A stretch of 64,000 nt of DNA from Mycolicibacterium malmesburyense (GCF_001050015.1 NZ_CVTB01000088.1:17520-81519); one strand, 5' to 3'; shown: positions 1-9,245, numbered from the stretch's first letter. Notes: generated by a model from the sequence alone, not told the origin. Translations and numbers: made by a program.

Positions 1-1006
1 CGACGGGCAGGTGCTGCGGGTACGCGTAGGGGTCATTACCCAATAACAGTGCGACGTCGAGCTGCAGCGTGCGCCCGTCACCACCCCACGCGGCATAGCC
101 GCCGTTTTCCAGATACCACGTGGTGCCCTGCAGAAAGCACGTGTACACCGGGTTGTGGTGCAGCAGAAGACCGGTCGTCGGCTCCAGCACCTCGACGGCC
201 TCGACGAGATCATCCTTGCTCGAGCCGAGCAGGCTGGTGCCCGCGTCCGACAAGCCGATCACGTTCAACAACAACGCATCCAATGCGCCGGCGTGCTCGG
301 TGATCGTGGTGCTGGTGGTACTGACCGCGTCCAGCACCGCCACGATGTCCTCGGCGGCAGCACCATAGGTGTCGGTGAAGTCCTTCAACGAAACCCAGTT
401 CTGCCCGATGGTGTTACTGCGCGCGTTGAGCGCCAGCAACACCTGGTTCAGATCGGTGATCCCTTGACCCATCCGCTCGCCCTGTCCGCGCACGCCCTCG
501 GCAACCGCGGTCAGCACCGCGTTCAGCTTCAGCGGATCGACCATCTTGAGCAGCTCGACGACGTTTTCGAACACGGTGTTGATCTCGGTGCTGACCCGGT
601 CCGCATGCAACACCGCCCCGGCGGCCAGCCGTTTTGGGGTCGGATCCGACGGCATCATCAGCTCAACGAACTTCGTGCCGAACGCGGTGGTCGCACTGAT
701 CTGCGCCTCCACGTTGGCGGGGATGTAGCGGATCTGGTCGGGATCGATCTCCAACCGCAGCCTGGTCGCGTTCGCATCGCTGCCGAGCTGGCTGACCCGG
801 CCCACCCGCACCCCACGCAACATCACATCCGCGCCGGTCTCCATCACCAGCCCCGCCCGCTCCGAGGTCAACGTCACCGGCACGTACGACCGGAACGTGC
901 CCCAAAACGCCGCGGCGGACCCGAACAAGAACAACGCGATCGCCGACAGCAAGATCAGCGTCCACCACCCGGTGGAGATGCGGTATGTCCCTGCCCTGCG
1001 GTTCAT
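1..1006 (-). CDS. Mce-family protein MceA, 3' end cut by window edge
   Basis: This is the first mce gene after the two yrbE permease genes, so it is the MceA-type substrate-binding subunit of an actinobacterial Mce lipid importer. The frame stays open from the ATG at 1006 to base 1 (335 codons seen). The protein has a basic N-terminus, one membrane anchor at about residues 14-36 (WWTLILLSAIALFLFG), and then the MlaD/Mce domain around residues 40-120 (motif GVRVGRV near 65-71). A helical region follows. It starts 4 bp after the yrbEB stop, so the three genes are probably co-transcribed. Which mce operon this is cannot be told from the part visible. The family import role (sterols, fatty acids) is established knowledge; the cargo here is unknown. 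Confidence 0.9.
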   Translation of the reverse strand, partial: MNRRAGTYRISTGWWTLILLSAIALFLFGSAAAFWGTFRSYVPVTLTSERAGLVMETGADVMLRGVRVGRVSQLGSDANATRLRLEIDPDQIRYIPANVEAQISATTAFGTKFVELMMPSDPTPKRLAAGAVLHADRVSTEINTVFENVVELLKMVDPLKLNAVLTAVAEGVRGQGERMGQGITDLNQVLLALNARSNTIGQNWVSLKDFTDTYGAAAEDIVAVLDAVSTTSTTITEHAGALDALLLNVIGLSDAGTSLLGSSKDDLVEAVEVLEPTTGLLLHHNPVYTCFLQGTTWYLENGGYAAWGGDGRTLQLDVALLLGNDPYAYPQHLPV

Positions 1007-1010
1007 GCCA

Positions 1011-1865
1011 CTAAGCCGCCAGGTGGAAGTCGCCGGACCGGCCGTAGATCGCGAGCGTCATGACCAGGATCAACACGGACGCCACGACCATCGACGCCCG
1101 CACGGCCCGGCCCACCGCCTCTCCCACCCCGGCCGGCCCGCCGCTGGCCGTATAGCCGTAGTAGGTGCACATCAGCATGATCATCAGTGCCACCGCGGCC
1201 ACCTCGGCCAACGACCAGAACACGTCGGTGGGGCTGAGGTAGGTGTAGAAGTAATGGTCATAGACACCGGATCCCTGCCCATAGACGGCGGTGGTGCCTA
1301 GTCGAGCGGCGAGGAAGGCCGTCATCAGCCCCACACAGAAGAGCGGGACCGCCACGATCACTCCGGCCACCACCCGCGTCGACGCCAGGTAACTCACGGT
1401 GCGGATACCGATCGCCTCGAGCGCGTCGATCTCCTCGTTGATCCGCATCGCGCCCAACTGAGCCGTAGCGCCGGCACCAATGGTCGCCGCCAGCGCCACC
1501 ATCACCGTGCCCGGCTGGATTTCGCGGGTGTTGAAGAAGGCCGACGCGAACCCGGTCAGCGCCTCCACCCCCACCGATGCCAACTGGTTGTAACCCTGCA
1601 CCGCCACGATCGCCCCGGTGGTGATCGTCAAGAACGCGATGATCACGATCGTTCCGCCGATCACCGCCAAAGCCCCACTGCCCAAACCCATCTGGGCGAT
1701 CACCCGCAACAGCTCACTGCGGTATTTGACTATCGCATCGGGAATCCCGGCCAGCGTGGTGGCATAGAACCGCGTCTGCGCTCCGATTCGGTGCCACCCG
1801 CCCACCGCAGAGCTCGCGGTGCGCTGCACCCGCGGATGAAGCGTGCTCGGAACACTCACTGCCAT
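1011..1865 (-). CDS. YrbEB, MlaE-type permease of an Mce importer
   Basis: The 284-residue integral membrane protein belongs to the MlaE/YrbE permease family, which forms the channel part of the Mce lipid ABC-type importer. It has several hydrophobic segments and the family signature NEEIDALEAIGI at about residues 139-150, which in relatives contacts the ATPase (Mkl/MlaF). The C-terminal part carries the GGPAGVGEAVGRAVRASM block seen in YrbE proteins. It starts 4 bp after yrbEA stops and ends 4 bp before mceA, the standard yrbEA-yrbEB-mceA order. No ATPase gene is nearby, as expected, because mycobacteria use a shared Mkl encoded elsewhere. Confidence 0.93.
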   Translation of the reverse strand: MAVSVPSTLHPRVQRTASSAVGGWHRIGAQTRFYATTLAGIPDAIVKYRSELLRVIAQMGLGSGALAVIGGTIVIIAFLTITTGAIVAVQGYNQLASVGVEALTGFASAFFNTREIQPGTVMVALAATIGAGATAQLGAMRINEEIDALEAIGIRTVSYLASTRVVAGVIVAVPLFCVGLMTAFLAARLGTTAVYGQGSGVYDHYFYTYLSPTDVFWSLAEVAAVALMIMLMCTYYGYTASGGPAGVGEAVGRAVRASMVVASVLILVMTLAIYGRSGDFHLAA

Positions 1866-1869
1866 GACT

Positions 1870-2643
1870 TCACCTCACCATGAACGGAACACCGACAGCG
1901 GTGACGATGATGTTGATCAGGAACAAGACGATGAACGCGAACACCACCGTTTCGTTCACCGCGCGACCCACACCGGCCGGACCACCGCCCACCGACATGC
2001 CCTGATAGCAAGCGATCAGCCCGGCCATCAGCCCGAAAAGGGTCGCCTTGATCATCGAGATGATGACGTCGGCCAAGCCGGTCAACGTGGTCAGGCCCGC
2101 CACCCACGCGCCCGCCGAGACGTCCATGAGATACACCGAACACAGAAACGCGCCAACAAGACCCGTCACGATCAGCACCGAGTTCAGTGCCAGCGACACC
2201 GTTGTGGCCGCCAGCACTCGCGGAACAACCAAGGCCTGAATGGGGTCGATGCCCATCACCCGCAGCGCGTCGAGTTCCTCCCGAATGGTCCGCGCCCCCA
2301 GATCGGCGCACATGGCGGTGGCACCGGCGCCGGCGACGACCAACACCGTCACAATCGGACCGCTTTGGGACACAGTGAAAATCGCGGCACCCGTGCCGGA
2401 GAAATCGGCGGCACCGATGTCGGACAACAGAACGTTGAACAGAAACCCTGAGATCACCGCCCACGGGATCGTCATCAGCAGTCCCGGAAGGGTCGACACC
2501 CGCGCTACGAACCAGCACTGGATCAGATATTCGCGCCACGCGAACTGCGGGCGGAACATCATCACGAAGGTGTCCATGGACATGGCGACGAATCCACCGA
2601 CCGCGCGCACGGGCTTGGCCATCGTCTGCGCGTCGATCACCAT
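1870..2643 (-). CDS. YrbEA, MlaE-type permease of an Mce importer
   Basis: The first gene of the mce operon encodes a 257-residue MlaE/YrbE permease. The EExDALxxxG signature is present (REELDALRVMGIDPIQ, about residues 142-157), as is the GGPAGVGRAVNETVVFAF block near the C-terminus. I chose the ATG at 2643 because a strong purine-rich ribosome-binding sequence (GGAGGGAGG) sits about 10 bases upstream and the protein then begins at the usual place. The frame is open further upstream but with non-family sequence. Overall the sequence resembles YrbE4A-like permeases by eye, but a paralogue assignment would need a tree. Confidence 0.92.
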   Translation of the reverse strand: MVIDAQTMAKPVRAVGGFVAMSMDTFVMMFRPQFAWREYLIQCWFVARVSTLPGLLMTIPWAVISGFLFNVLLSDIGAADFSGTGAAIFTVSQSGPIVTVLVVAGAGATAMCADLGARTIREELDALRVMGIDPIQALVVPRVLAATTVSLALNSVLIVTGLVGAFLCSVYLMDVSAGAWVAGLTTLTGLADVIISMIKATLFGLMAGLIACYQGMSVGGGPAGVGRAVNETVVFAFIVLFLINIIVTAVGVPFMVR

Positions 2644-2832
2644 GGCGCCGTGCACCTCCCTCCGGGCAGGTCGATGTGGACGTGTGACATTCGCGAGGGT
2701 ACGCGGTCCGTCACAGTTATGTCCATAGCCAATACGCTCTCGGCGCGTATCACGAAACATTAATTGACGCTCTAACAGTCACTTATCTCAAGTCAAGTAT
2801 CTTATCGATATCGAATAATCTGAATGGCGCAG
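2644..2832. promoter_or_regulatory. mce operon leader with TCGATATCGA palindrome
   Basis: This 189-bp gap lies between the end of the P450/ferredoxin operon and the first mce gene, both on the minus strand. It is clearly more AT-rich than its surroundings. A perfect 10-bp palindrome, TCGATATCGA, sits at 2805-2814 (with flanks extending imperfectly to 2802-2817), and TA-rich stretches follow that could serve as -10 elements. It probably carries the mce promoter and may carry an operator. No intrinsic terminator for the upstream operon was recognised, so read-through is possible. Confidence 0.4.
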
Positions 2833-3027
2833 TCAAGTCGGCAACACCTGGATGGCGCCCGACGGGCACAGTCCGACGGCTAGCCGGACCCGTGCCTGCT
2901 CGTCGTCGGGCACCGCCGCGCAAGCGAGTACGACGACACCGTCTTCGTCCTGATCGAAGAACTCGCCGGCGGTCATCACGCACATCCCGGCGGACATGCA
3001 GATCTCCCGGTCGGTGGTGATTCTCAT
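2833..3027 (-). CDS. [3Fe-4S]-type P450 ferredoxin
   Basis: The 64-residue ferredoxin is of the small actinobacterial type that carries one 3Fe-4S (or 4Fe-4S) cluster and donates electrons to cytochrome P450s. Its cysteines are C10 and C16 in the CxxxxxC element (ICMSAGMC) and the later GLCPSGAI element with the CP pair near the C-terminus. The first loop has a non-cysteine residue at the usual fourth position, which fits a 3Fe-4S cluster. Its ATG overlaps the stop of the NTF2-like gene by 4 bp (ATGA), and the P450 gene lies just upstream, so the P450 is its obvious partner. No reductase gene is adjacent. Confidence 0.9.
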   Translation of the reverse strand: MRITTDREICMSAGMCVMTAGEFFDQDEDGVVVLACAAVPDDEQARVRLAVGLCPSGAIQVLPT

Positions 3028-3437
3028 CGGCTGAACGCCTCCTGGGTCAGGGCGGAGTTCATGAAGTCGCGGAAATGCAGCCAGCGCCCGCGACGGAGCG
3101 TGATGATGTGCGCGAACTCGGACTGCCATGCGTACCCGGTGTCGATCCTGCGGAAGCGCTGCCGGCCCCACACCGCGAGGTCGTCACCCTGTGCGATGAA
3201 CTTCCACGGTTCCATCTCGACGATCTCGATGGTCTGCCCGACCCTGGTGAAGAACGTCATCGCTTCGGTGATGCCGTGGTAATCACCGGCGTACGGGATC
3301 TTCTCGGTGCCGTAGTACGTGATGCGGACATCTGGATCGAGGTGCCGCAGCGCCGTGTTCAGGTCGCCCGCGGGCACCGCGGCATAGATCGCCTTCGTCG
3401 CCTCGATGTTACGTGCCTCTTCGGTGATGGCGGTCAT
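3024..3437 (-). CDS. NTF2-fold (SnoaL-like) protein of the P450 operon
   Basis: The 137-residue protein has the nuclear transport factor 2/SnoaL fold pattern: an N-terminal helix (ATKAIYAAVPAGDLNTAL), a DPDVRITYYG strand, YHGITEAMTFFTRV, and a C-terminal strand pair (HIITLRRGRWLHFRDF). Members are small polyketide cyclases, isomerases or hydrolases, and some have no known activity. It overlaps the P450 stop by 4 bp at its start and the ferredoxin ATG by 4 bp at its end, so the three genes form a tightly coupled unit. It could act on the P450 product, for example as an isomerase. That role is inference from position alone. Confidence 0.8.
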   Translation of the reverse strand: MTAITEEARNIEATKAIYAAVPAGDLNTALRHLDPDVRITYYGTEKIPYAGDYHGITEAMTFFTRVGQTIEIVEMEPWKFIAQGDDLAVWGRQRFRRIDTGYAWQSEFAHIITLRRGRWLHFRDFMNSALTQEAFSR

Positions 3438-4669
3438 GACAGGCGAAGGGGCAGACGGACATACGCGTGCGTCAGCAGACTGGCGGTCTGCTTCGTGCCT
3501 GGGTCGTCACTCAATGCGATGTGCTGATAGCGGTCGAGCACCGCGTTGAGCATCGCCGTCACCTCCAGCCGCGCCAGCGAGGAACCGAGGCAGAAGTGCA
3601 GCCCGTGGCCGAACGAGAGTTGTTTGCGCAGATTCGGCCGATCGATGTCGAGCCGCGATGGATCGGGGAACACCGCTGGATCGCGATTGGCCGAACCGAA
3701 GAACAGTGCCACCCAGTCACCCGCACGAATCAGCTTGCCCCCCACCTCCACATCGCGAGTGGCGATCCGGAACAGGCGCTGCGGAGGCCCGTCGAGCCGC
3801 ATCGTCTCTTCGATGAAGACAGTCAGCAGTGCCCGGTCGGCGCGGATGCGCGCGGCGATCTCGGGTTCGCGCGCGAGGGCATGCAACAGGTTGCCGATCA
3901 GAAACGTCGTGGTCTCACTGCCCGCGACCACCAGCGTGACGCAGAACCGGACGATCTCCTCCGGAGTCAGCCGCTGGCCGTCCACCTCGGCACGCAACAG
4001 TGCCGAGATGAGATCCTCGGCGTCGTCGATGTCTTCGCTCGTCTCCTGTCCAGCGACCCGGGCGGTGTGGTCGGCAAGCCGGGCGGCGAACGTCGCGACC
4101 ATCTCCTCGTTGCTTGCGATGCGCTCCTCGGGCGTCAGCGACGACGACAGCATGAACGCGTTGGCCCATCGCCTGAACCGGACGTGGTCGCCTTCGGGCA
4201 GACCCAGCAGGCGCACCATGGCCCGGGTGGGGATTTCGGCGGCGAACGTCATCACGTCCACTTCACCCTCGCCGAGATCCTCGAGCAGTTGCGAGATCAA
4301 CCCGTTGAGCCAGGATTCCAGCCGCTTGACGCGTCGCGGAGAGAACGCCTGCCCGACCAACTTTCGTTCCACTTCGTGCTTGGGCGGATCGGTGTTGACC
4401 AGCATCAGACTGGGCGCGGAGGAGGCCTCCTGCAGTGGATCCCGCGACGAGAACGTGGCACTGTCGCGCGCCGCCTCGAAGATCTGGTCGTAGCGGAAAA
4501 GTGCCCACGCGGTGACGGGTTCGTCGGCACCCGGCACGGTGCCCGGCGGCCAGTCTCGGTAGCCCGCGACCGGGGAGTGGGCCCGCAGCTGGTCGTACAG
4601 CGGATATGGGTCGGCGATGCCCTGCGGTGTGGTGAGCAGTTCGAGCGCCGAAAGGGTGGTAGATGACAT
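3434..4669 (-). CDS. Cytochrome P450
   Basis: The soluble class I bacterial P450 has about 411 residues. Diagnostic parts are the I-helix oxygen-binding AGSETT (about 249-254), the K-helix EETMR with the ExxR pair (about 287-291), and the heme loop [10 protein letters not shown] with the axial cysteine near residue 360. An ATG two codons upstream (4675) is also possible; I prefer 4669 because a GAGG element lies 9 bases before it. It is the first gene of the P450/NTF2/ferredoxin operon and is divergent from a GAF-LuxR regulator across about 125 bp, which suggests that regulator controls it. The substrate is not evident; its proximity to mce and fatty acid genes makes a lipid or terpenoid plausible. 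Confidence 0.95.
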   Translation of the reverse strand: MSSTTLSALELLTTPQGIADPYPLYDQLRAHSPVAGYRDWPPGTVPGADEPVTAWALFRYDQIFEAARDSATFSSRDPLQEASSAPSLMLVNTDPPKHEVERKLVGQAFSPRRVKRLESWLNGLISQLLEDLGEGEVDVMTFAAEIPTRAMVRLLGLPEGDHVRFRRWANAFMLSSSLTPEERIASNEEMVATFAARLADHTARVAGQETSEDIDDAEDLISALLRAEVDGQRLTPEEIVRFCVTLVVAGSETTTFLIGNLLHALAREPEIAARIRADRALLTVFIEETMRLDGPPQRLFRIATRDVEVGGKLIRAGDWVALFFGSANRDPAVFPDPSRLDIDRPNLRKQLSFGHGLHFCLGSSLARLEVTAMLNAVLDRYQHIALSDDPGTKQTASLLTHAYVRLPLRLS

Positions 4670-4726
4670 GTCCATCAGCCTCGGGCAGCCACGACAGCAA
4701 AGCGATCCCTCGTTGGGGGCCACTCC

Positions 4727-4744
4727 TGCCCCCGTACGAGGGCA
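4727..4744. promoter_or_regulatory. 18-bp palindrome between P450 and LuxR genes
   Basis: The sequence TGCCCCCGTACGAGGGCA is an almost perfect inverted repeat with only one mismatched pair, centred on CGTACG. It lies in the 4670-4794 divergent gap between the P450 operon and the GAF-LuxR gene. The position suits an operator for the LuxR-type regulator, and LuxR-family proteins usually bind palindromes of about this size. The assignment is inference. Confidence 0.4.
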
Positions 4745-4794
4745 ATTTGCGGTTCCGCCCGCAACGAGACCGCCGCCGGAGGACAGTAGGCACC

Positions 4795-5976
4795 ATGATC
4801 ATCACCGGCGATGCACCCGAGTCCGACTCGGCCGAGTCGTTGACCGGCCATCCCGGCTGGGCCTCACGCCCGGCGCGGGAAAGCGAGGCCGCTCGCCGCT
4901 ACCGGGAGACATTTCAGGGTTGGGGTGTCGACCCCACCGACGACCCGATGTCCGTGGTGTCCGAAGCCATCGACACCAAGGCCAATGAAGTGCGAAACGC
5001 ATTGGAAGCGTGTGGCGACGAGGATGCGATCGTCGTGCTGGAGACTGTGCTCGACTTGTGTTCACTCGAGCGGGAGCTGATCGAGGATGGCGCAAGGCGG
5101 CGCACTTTCGCGCTGCTGCAAGTCCAGGAGGGCTTGAGCAAGCTGCGGGTGGTCGACGATGTCGCGACGATCGTCGACCGCGCACCACGAGAGTTGGTGG
5201 AATCGTGCGGATTTGATCGTGCCGTACTCTTCCGCGTGCACGAGGGCCGGATGTTCATGGAATCGGCGTACTTCGGTGAGGACCGCGAGGGCGCGGAGAA
5301 GATGGTCGCCTTTGCCCAATCCGTTGCGCCGCCATTGGATCACATGCTGTTGGAGACACAGATGATCCGGCGCCACGCACCGGCGATCGTGCGTGACGCC
5401 CGCAACGACCCCCGCGTCAACAGGCCGATCGTCGACTTCTCGATGACCCATTCCTATGTAGCGGCGCCGGTGATGCCGACGGGCAAGGTGATCGGCTTCC
5501 TGCATGCCGACCGGCTGTATTCGGGCCGCCTGGTCGACGACATCGACCGTGACACGGTGTGGGCATTCGCGGAGGGATTCGGGTATGCCTACGAACGCAC
5601 GGTCCTGCTGGAAAGGATGCGCCGTCAGCACGCGGAAGTACGCAACGCGCTGGCGTCGGCGGACGAGGCGGCCCGTGCGTTACAGGATGCCGATCTGGAC
5701 CTGCGCAAGATCGAGCCGCTGGAACGCAGTCCGGCGGCGAGGTCCTTGGCCGAAGTGCAGACGAGGGCGATGACCATCCTCACCCGCCGTGAGGTCGAGG
5801 TGCTTCGGCTGATGGCGGCCGGTCGCACGAACCAACAGATCGCCGACGAGCTGGTGATCTCGGCGGGCACGGTCAAATCCCATGTGAAGAGGGTGCTGCG
5901 AAAACTGCACGCGACCAACCGTGCGGAAGCCGCGTCGGCCTACGTGCGGCTGGCCAGCGTGCCCGACGTCGGCTGA
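4795..5976 (+). CDS. GAF-domain LuxR-family transcriptional regulator
   Basis: The 393-residue regulator has an N-terminal helical region, a GAF-type sensor domain at about 110-285 (including [21 protein letters not shown] and [21 protein letters not shown]), a helical linker, and a C-terminal LuxR/GerE helix-turn-helix at about 330-390 ([20 protein letters not shown], followed by a second helix with [11 protein letters not shown]). No receiver domain is present, so a small molecule bound by the GAF domain is the likely signal. The ATG at 4795 is preceded by GGAGG at 4778-4782. It is divergent from the P450 operon and most likely controls it. Confidence 0.88.
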   Translation: MIITGDAPESDSAESLTGHPGWASRPARESEAARRYRETFQGWGVDPTDDPMSVVSEAIDTKANEVRNALEACGDEDAIVVLETVLDLCSLERELIEDGARRRTFALLQVQEGLSKLRVVDDVATIVDRAPRELVESCGFDRAVLFRVHEGRMFMESAYFGEDREGAEKMVAFAQSVAPPLDHMLLETQMIRRHAPAIVRDARNDPRVNRPIVDFSMTHSYVAAPVMPTGKVIGFLHADRLYSGRLVDDIDRDTVWAFAEGFGYAYERTVLLERMRRQHAEVRNALASADEAARALQDADLDLRKIEPLERSPAARSLAEVQTRAMTILTRREVEVLRLMAAGRTNQQIADELVISAGTVKSHVKRVLRKLHATNRAEAASAYVRLASVPDVG

Positions 5977-6185
5977 TCCGAGGGCTTTCGGCGACCCGCC
6001 GCCACGCGGGTCGGCGGCGTCGACGTGCTGCCCGGTCCATTTGCCACTATGTCCACCAGCCATACTGTTATAGTGGGCCGAAAAGTAATCAATTTGCTTG
6101 TAAACTCACATGTTGTTAACTAAAAGTCTTTCGAGAGTACTGTCAATGGTCACTCGGGTTGAACGCTCGAATTAAGGAGATCCCA
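5977..6185. promoter_or_regulatory. AT-rich upstream region of the epoxide hydrolase gene
   Basis: The 209-bp gap before the LEH-type gene contains a conspicuous AT-rich stretch at about 6058-6135, unusual for this GC-rich genome, with TTATAGT and GTTAAC elements that could be promoter or regulator sites. A good ribosome-binding site (AAGGAG at 6174-6179) precedes the ATG at 6186. No gene was found here. Confidence 0.4.
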
Positions 6186-6578
6186 ATGACCGACACCGCA
6201 CAGGCCACGGAAACGCTTGTCCGCGGGTTTCTCGACGCATGGACCACGAGGGACCTCGACGCGATCTGTTCCGCGTTCGCCGACAACGCCGTCTATCACA
6301 ACGTGCCGGTCGACCCGATCGTCGGCATCCCCGCCATCCGGGGAATCTTTCAGGCGTTTCTGGACGCGTTCACCGAGGCCAAACTGGACGTCGTGACGCT
6401 CGCTGCCGCACCGGGGCTCGCGCTCGTCGAACGGGTCGACCACTTCACGCTCAACGACGGCGGCAAGGTCGAGCTGCCGGTGACGGGTGTGTTCGTGACC
6501 GAGAACGGCAAAGTCACGCGCTTCAGCGATTACTTCGACCTCGCAGACTTCGAGCGCCAAAGCGGATTCAAGCTGTAG
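6186..6578 (+). CDS. Limonene-1,2-epoxide hydrolase-type enzyme (NTF2 fold)
   Basis: The 130-residue protein matches the limonene-1,2-epoxide hydrolase (LEH) branch of the NTF2/SnoaL fold. LEH enzymes use an Asp-Arg-Asp triad plus a Tyr and Asn that hold the attacking water. Corresponding residues are visible: Y37 and N39 in AVYHNVP, R83 and D85 in LVERVDHF, and D115/D118 in RFSDYFDL. The start has a strong AAGGAG site 6 bases upstream. It would open an epoxide to a vicinal diol without a covalent intermediate. M. tuberculosis EphG is a known mycobacterial relative. SnoaL-like isomerases are the alternative, but the RxD pair favours LEH. Its neighbours include two EphB-like hydrolases. Confidence 0.75.
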   Translation: MTDTAQATETLVRGFLDAWTTRDLDAICSAFADNAVYHNVPVDPIVGIPAIRGIFQAFLDAFTEAKLDVVTLAAAPGLALVERVDHFTLNDGGKVELPVTGVFVTENGKVTRFSDYFDLADFERQSGFKL

Positions 6579-6662
6579 CAGATTTCGCAATCACCGACAT
6601 CTGGCAGGATTGAAGCCGCTCGCGTTGCGCCGGTTGCGAAAACGAGGAAGGGGCCTCCGGAC

Positions 6663-7847
6663 ATGGAACCCGTCGTCGGCACGGTCAAACGCCGGCCGAA
6701 GGATCGCAAGAAGCAGATCCTGCAGCAGGCGGTGCGACTCTTCACCGAACGCGGCTTTCACTCGGTCCGGTTGGAGGAGATCGCCGAGGCGGCCGGTGTC
6801 ACCGCACGCGCCCTGTACCGACACTACGAGAACAAGCAGGCACTGCTTGCCGCGACGATCATCACCGCGCAGGAGGAGTACCAGAGTGTCCTCGGCCGGG
6901 ATTCGGACTCGACGGATCAACCACTGCGAGAAGAATTACCGGACCTGATCGCCGCCGCCGTGGCCACCCGCGCGCTGACGGTGTTATGGCAGCGCGAGGC
7001 ACGCTACCTCAACGCCGACGACCGTGCCCAGGTGCGGGGCAGGATCAACGCCATCGTCGCGGGCATGCAGGCCGGCGTCCGGTTGGAAGTGCCCGAGTTG
7101 GGTGACCGCCATTCCGAACTCCGCGCCTGGGCGGTGTCCAGCACCCTGACCAGCCTCGGCCGCCATTCCCTCACGCTACCGCGAGAAGAGCTCAAAGACG
7201 TTCTCTACCAAGCATGCATGGCCGCGGCACGGACTCCCCCAGTCAGCGACCTGACTCCTGACGCTGCGCCGCGGCATGACGAACGGGCGTTGTTCTCCAG
7301 GCACGAAACGCTGTTGGCGGCGGGCGCGCGGCTGTTTCGGGCCAAGGGCTACCAGGCCGTCAGCACCAGCGAGATCGGAAAGTCGGTCGGCATCGCGGGC
7401 CCGGGTCTGTACCGGTCGTTCTCCTCAAAACAGGCGATTCTGGACACGCTGATCCGCCGCCTCGACGATTGGTGGACCCTCGAATGCGTCCGCGCGCTGC
7501 GGGCCGACGGTGACGAGGCCGAGAGGCTGCGTCGACTCGTTGCGGGACGGGTCCGGATCTGCCTGGACGATCCGGATCTGGTGTCGGTGTCGATCACCGA
7601 ACTCGCCCATGCCTCCGAGGAGGTGCGCGACGGCTACCTCCGGAGCCAAGCCGACCGTGAGGCGGTGTGGACCGAAACCATCCGCAAGCTGGTACCCGAA
7701 ACGACCACCGCCCAAGCGCGCCTTCTGGTAGCGGCAGCCGACAGTTTCATCGACGACGTTGCTCGCACATGGCATCTCACGCGCTATGGCGGAGTCGCCG
7801 AAGAGATCACTGCCCTCGCACTGTCCATTCTGACCAGTAGGCGCTGA
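6663..7847 (+). CDS. Double TetR-domain transcriptional regulator
   Basis: The 394-residue protein holds two complete TetR-type units in tandem. The first DNA-binding domain is at about residues 15-62 ([20 protein letters not shown], then [13 protein letters not shown]) and the second at about 213-260 ([20 protein letters not shown], then [13 protein letters not shown]), each followed by its own helical ligand-binding region. Ordinary TetR proteins are near 200 residues and bind as dimers, so this is roughly a covalent dimer of diverged halves. The ATG at 6663 has AGGAAGGGG about 9 bases upstream. It follows the LEH-type gene on the same strand and is likely a local repressor; its ligand is unknown. 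Confidence 0.88.
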   Translation: MEPVVGTVKRRPKDRKKQILQQAVRLFTERGFHSVRLEEIAEAAGVTARALYRHYENKQALLAATIITAQEEYQSVLGRDSDSTDQPLREELPDLIAAAVATRALTVLWQREARYLNADDRAQVRGRINAIVAGMQAGVRLEVPELGDRHSELRAWAVSSTLTSLGRHSLTLPREELKDVLYQACMAAARTPPVSDLTPDAAPRHDERALFSRHETLLAAGARLFRAKGYQAVSTSEIGKSVGIAGPGLYRSFSSKQAILDTLIRRLDDWWTLECVRALRADGDEAERLRRLVAGRVRICLDDPDLVSVSITELAHASEEVRDGYLRSQADREAVWTETIRKLVPETTTAQARLLVAAADSFIDDVARTWHLTRYGGVAEEITALALSILTSRR

Positions 7848-7865
7848 CGCCGTCACCATTGCCGT

Positions 7866-9245
7866 TCATGCCCGGACCGGCCGAGTCTGGTGGGCGGCCG
7901 CAGACGACGGCATGAGGGCCTTCAGCGCAACGGAGGGCCGCATGAGCGAGGTGGGCGCACGCTGAAGATGCATGACATCGATGAACTCACGCGCGACGCC
8001 GGCGTCCCGCCAGGTCATCTCCGTCACCTTCCCCAGATACCAACTCGCGGCCTTCGACACCAACCTGCCACCACCATTCGCAGACACCGCACCGTAGTCC
8101 TCCACGGTCGAGGTGAACCAGCACTCGTCGAGGAATCGACTATAAGCCCGGTGAAAGCGCTTGGAAAGGCCCACAATTCGGGACGGCGCTACCGCGTCCC
8201 GTTGCTCGCTCAGACATCTGTCCAGGATGGTCGTGCCGATGGCACCGTGCGACATGCCCTGTGCGTACAGTGGGTTCAGCGAGGTGTTCGCGTCGCCGAC
8301 GACGACGAAACCTTCCGGTAGCGACGCCAGCTTGTCGTAGTGGCGGCGTAGATTGGCCGGGAACCGCCACCGGTGCACCTCCTCCAGGCAGGTCGCCTCG
8401 CGCAATGCCTCGTACAGATCCGGTACCGGCAATCCTTTCGTCCATTCGAGGAAGCTTTCGAGGTCTCCGCCAGCGTAGTCACCCTGCCACCCGAGTAGCG
8501 TCACGATCCATCGGCCACCCTCGGTGGGGAGCAGCGCCGCGGTTCGGGTGGCAGGCGGCCTCGAATGAATCAACATCCCCTTCCAGTCACGAAAATCATC
8601 GGGTGGACTGAAAAGTGTTGTGGAGTATCCGATATCGACCTTCAGCTCGCTGACTTCCGGCGACCCGAAACCCATCGCAGACAGGTGTCGGGGTGTCTCG
8701 GAGTTGCGACCGCTCGCGTCGATCACCAGGTCTGCGTCCAGTGTCGTCCCGCCGGCGAGTTCCACTCCGGTGATCCGCTTGCCAGTGGCTTGGTAGCCGG
8801 TCACCTTGGTGTTTTGCAGCAGCGACACGTTCGGCAGCTGAAGAAGCCGCTCGCGGAGGTAGAACTCCAGGAAGCCCCGGGTCTGGCACAACATCGTCAG
8901 CCCGCTGTCGAAGCGTTTCTTCCAGCCCCCGGAGTGGTACCAACAGATGTCGTTGGCCATGTCCACCTCAACCGAGCCCTGGCCGAGCAGGTCGGTGGTC
9001 AGACCGGGAAAGTAGTGGTTGAACACGTTCTGTCCGCCGCGCAACAGAATATGGCCGTGGTGGGATTGCGGCGCACCCTTACGCCACGTGGGGCCATCCG
9101 GAAGGCGGTCCCGGTCAATGGTCGTGACCCTGTCGAAATGGCGCGCGGCCACGGCCGATGCAGCCAGGCCCGTGGTGCTTGCACCGATCACAACGGCATG
9201 TCGGCCCTCAAAGCTGCCGAACCGGACCGCATCTTTTGCATTCAT
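7866..9245 (-). CDS. FAD-dependent monooxygenase, epoxidase-like
   Basis: This is a 459-residue flavoprotein of the p-hydroxybenzoate hydroxylase/squalene epoxidase-like class. It shows the N-terminal FAD dinucleotide motif VVIGASTTGLAAS (about 18-30), a middle DLVIDASGRNSETP element, and the second FAD motif GFVVVGDANTSLNPLYAQGM near the C-terminus. Its C-terminal region resembles the third module of the fusion protein at 15754-18288 (both have the GDA/NP/GM pattern and an REF-V-LxxAP-like tail), so the two are probably paralogues. The ATG at 9245 fits the family start. Squalene-epoxidase-type activity is inferred from the neighbouring epoxide hydrolases. It would need a flavin reductase or ferredoxin reductase for electrons. 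Confidence 0.82.
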   Translation of the reverse strand: MNAKDAVRFGSFEGRHAVVIGASTTGLAASAVAARHFDRVTTIDRDRLPDGPTWRKGAPQSHHGHILLRGGQNVFNHYFPGLTTDLLGQGSVEVDMANDICWYHSGGWKKRFDSGLTMLCQTRGFLEFYLRERLLQLPNVSLLQNTKVTGYQATGKRITGVELAGGTTLDADLVIDASGRNSETPRHLSAMGFGSPEVSELKVDIGYSTTLFSPPDDFRDWKGMLIHSRPPATRTAALLPTEGGRWIVTLLGWQGDYAGGDLESFLEWTKGLPVPDLYEALREATCLEEVHRWRFPANLRRHYDKLASLPEGFVVVGDANTSLNPLYAQGMSHGAIGTTILDRCLSEQRDAVAPSRIVGLSKRFHRAYSRFLDECWFTSTVEDYGAVSANGGGRLVSKAASWYLGKVTEMTWRDAGVAREFIDVMHLQRAPTSLMRPSVALKALMPSSAAAHQTRPVRA

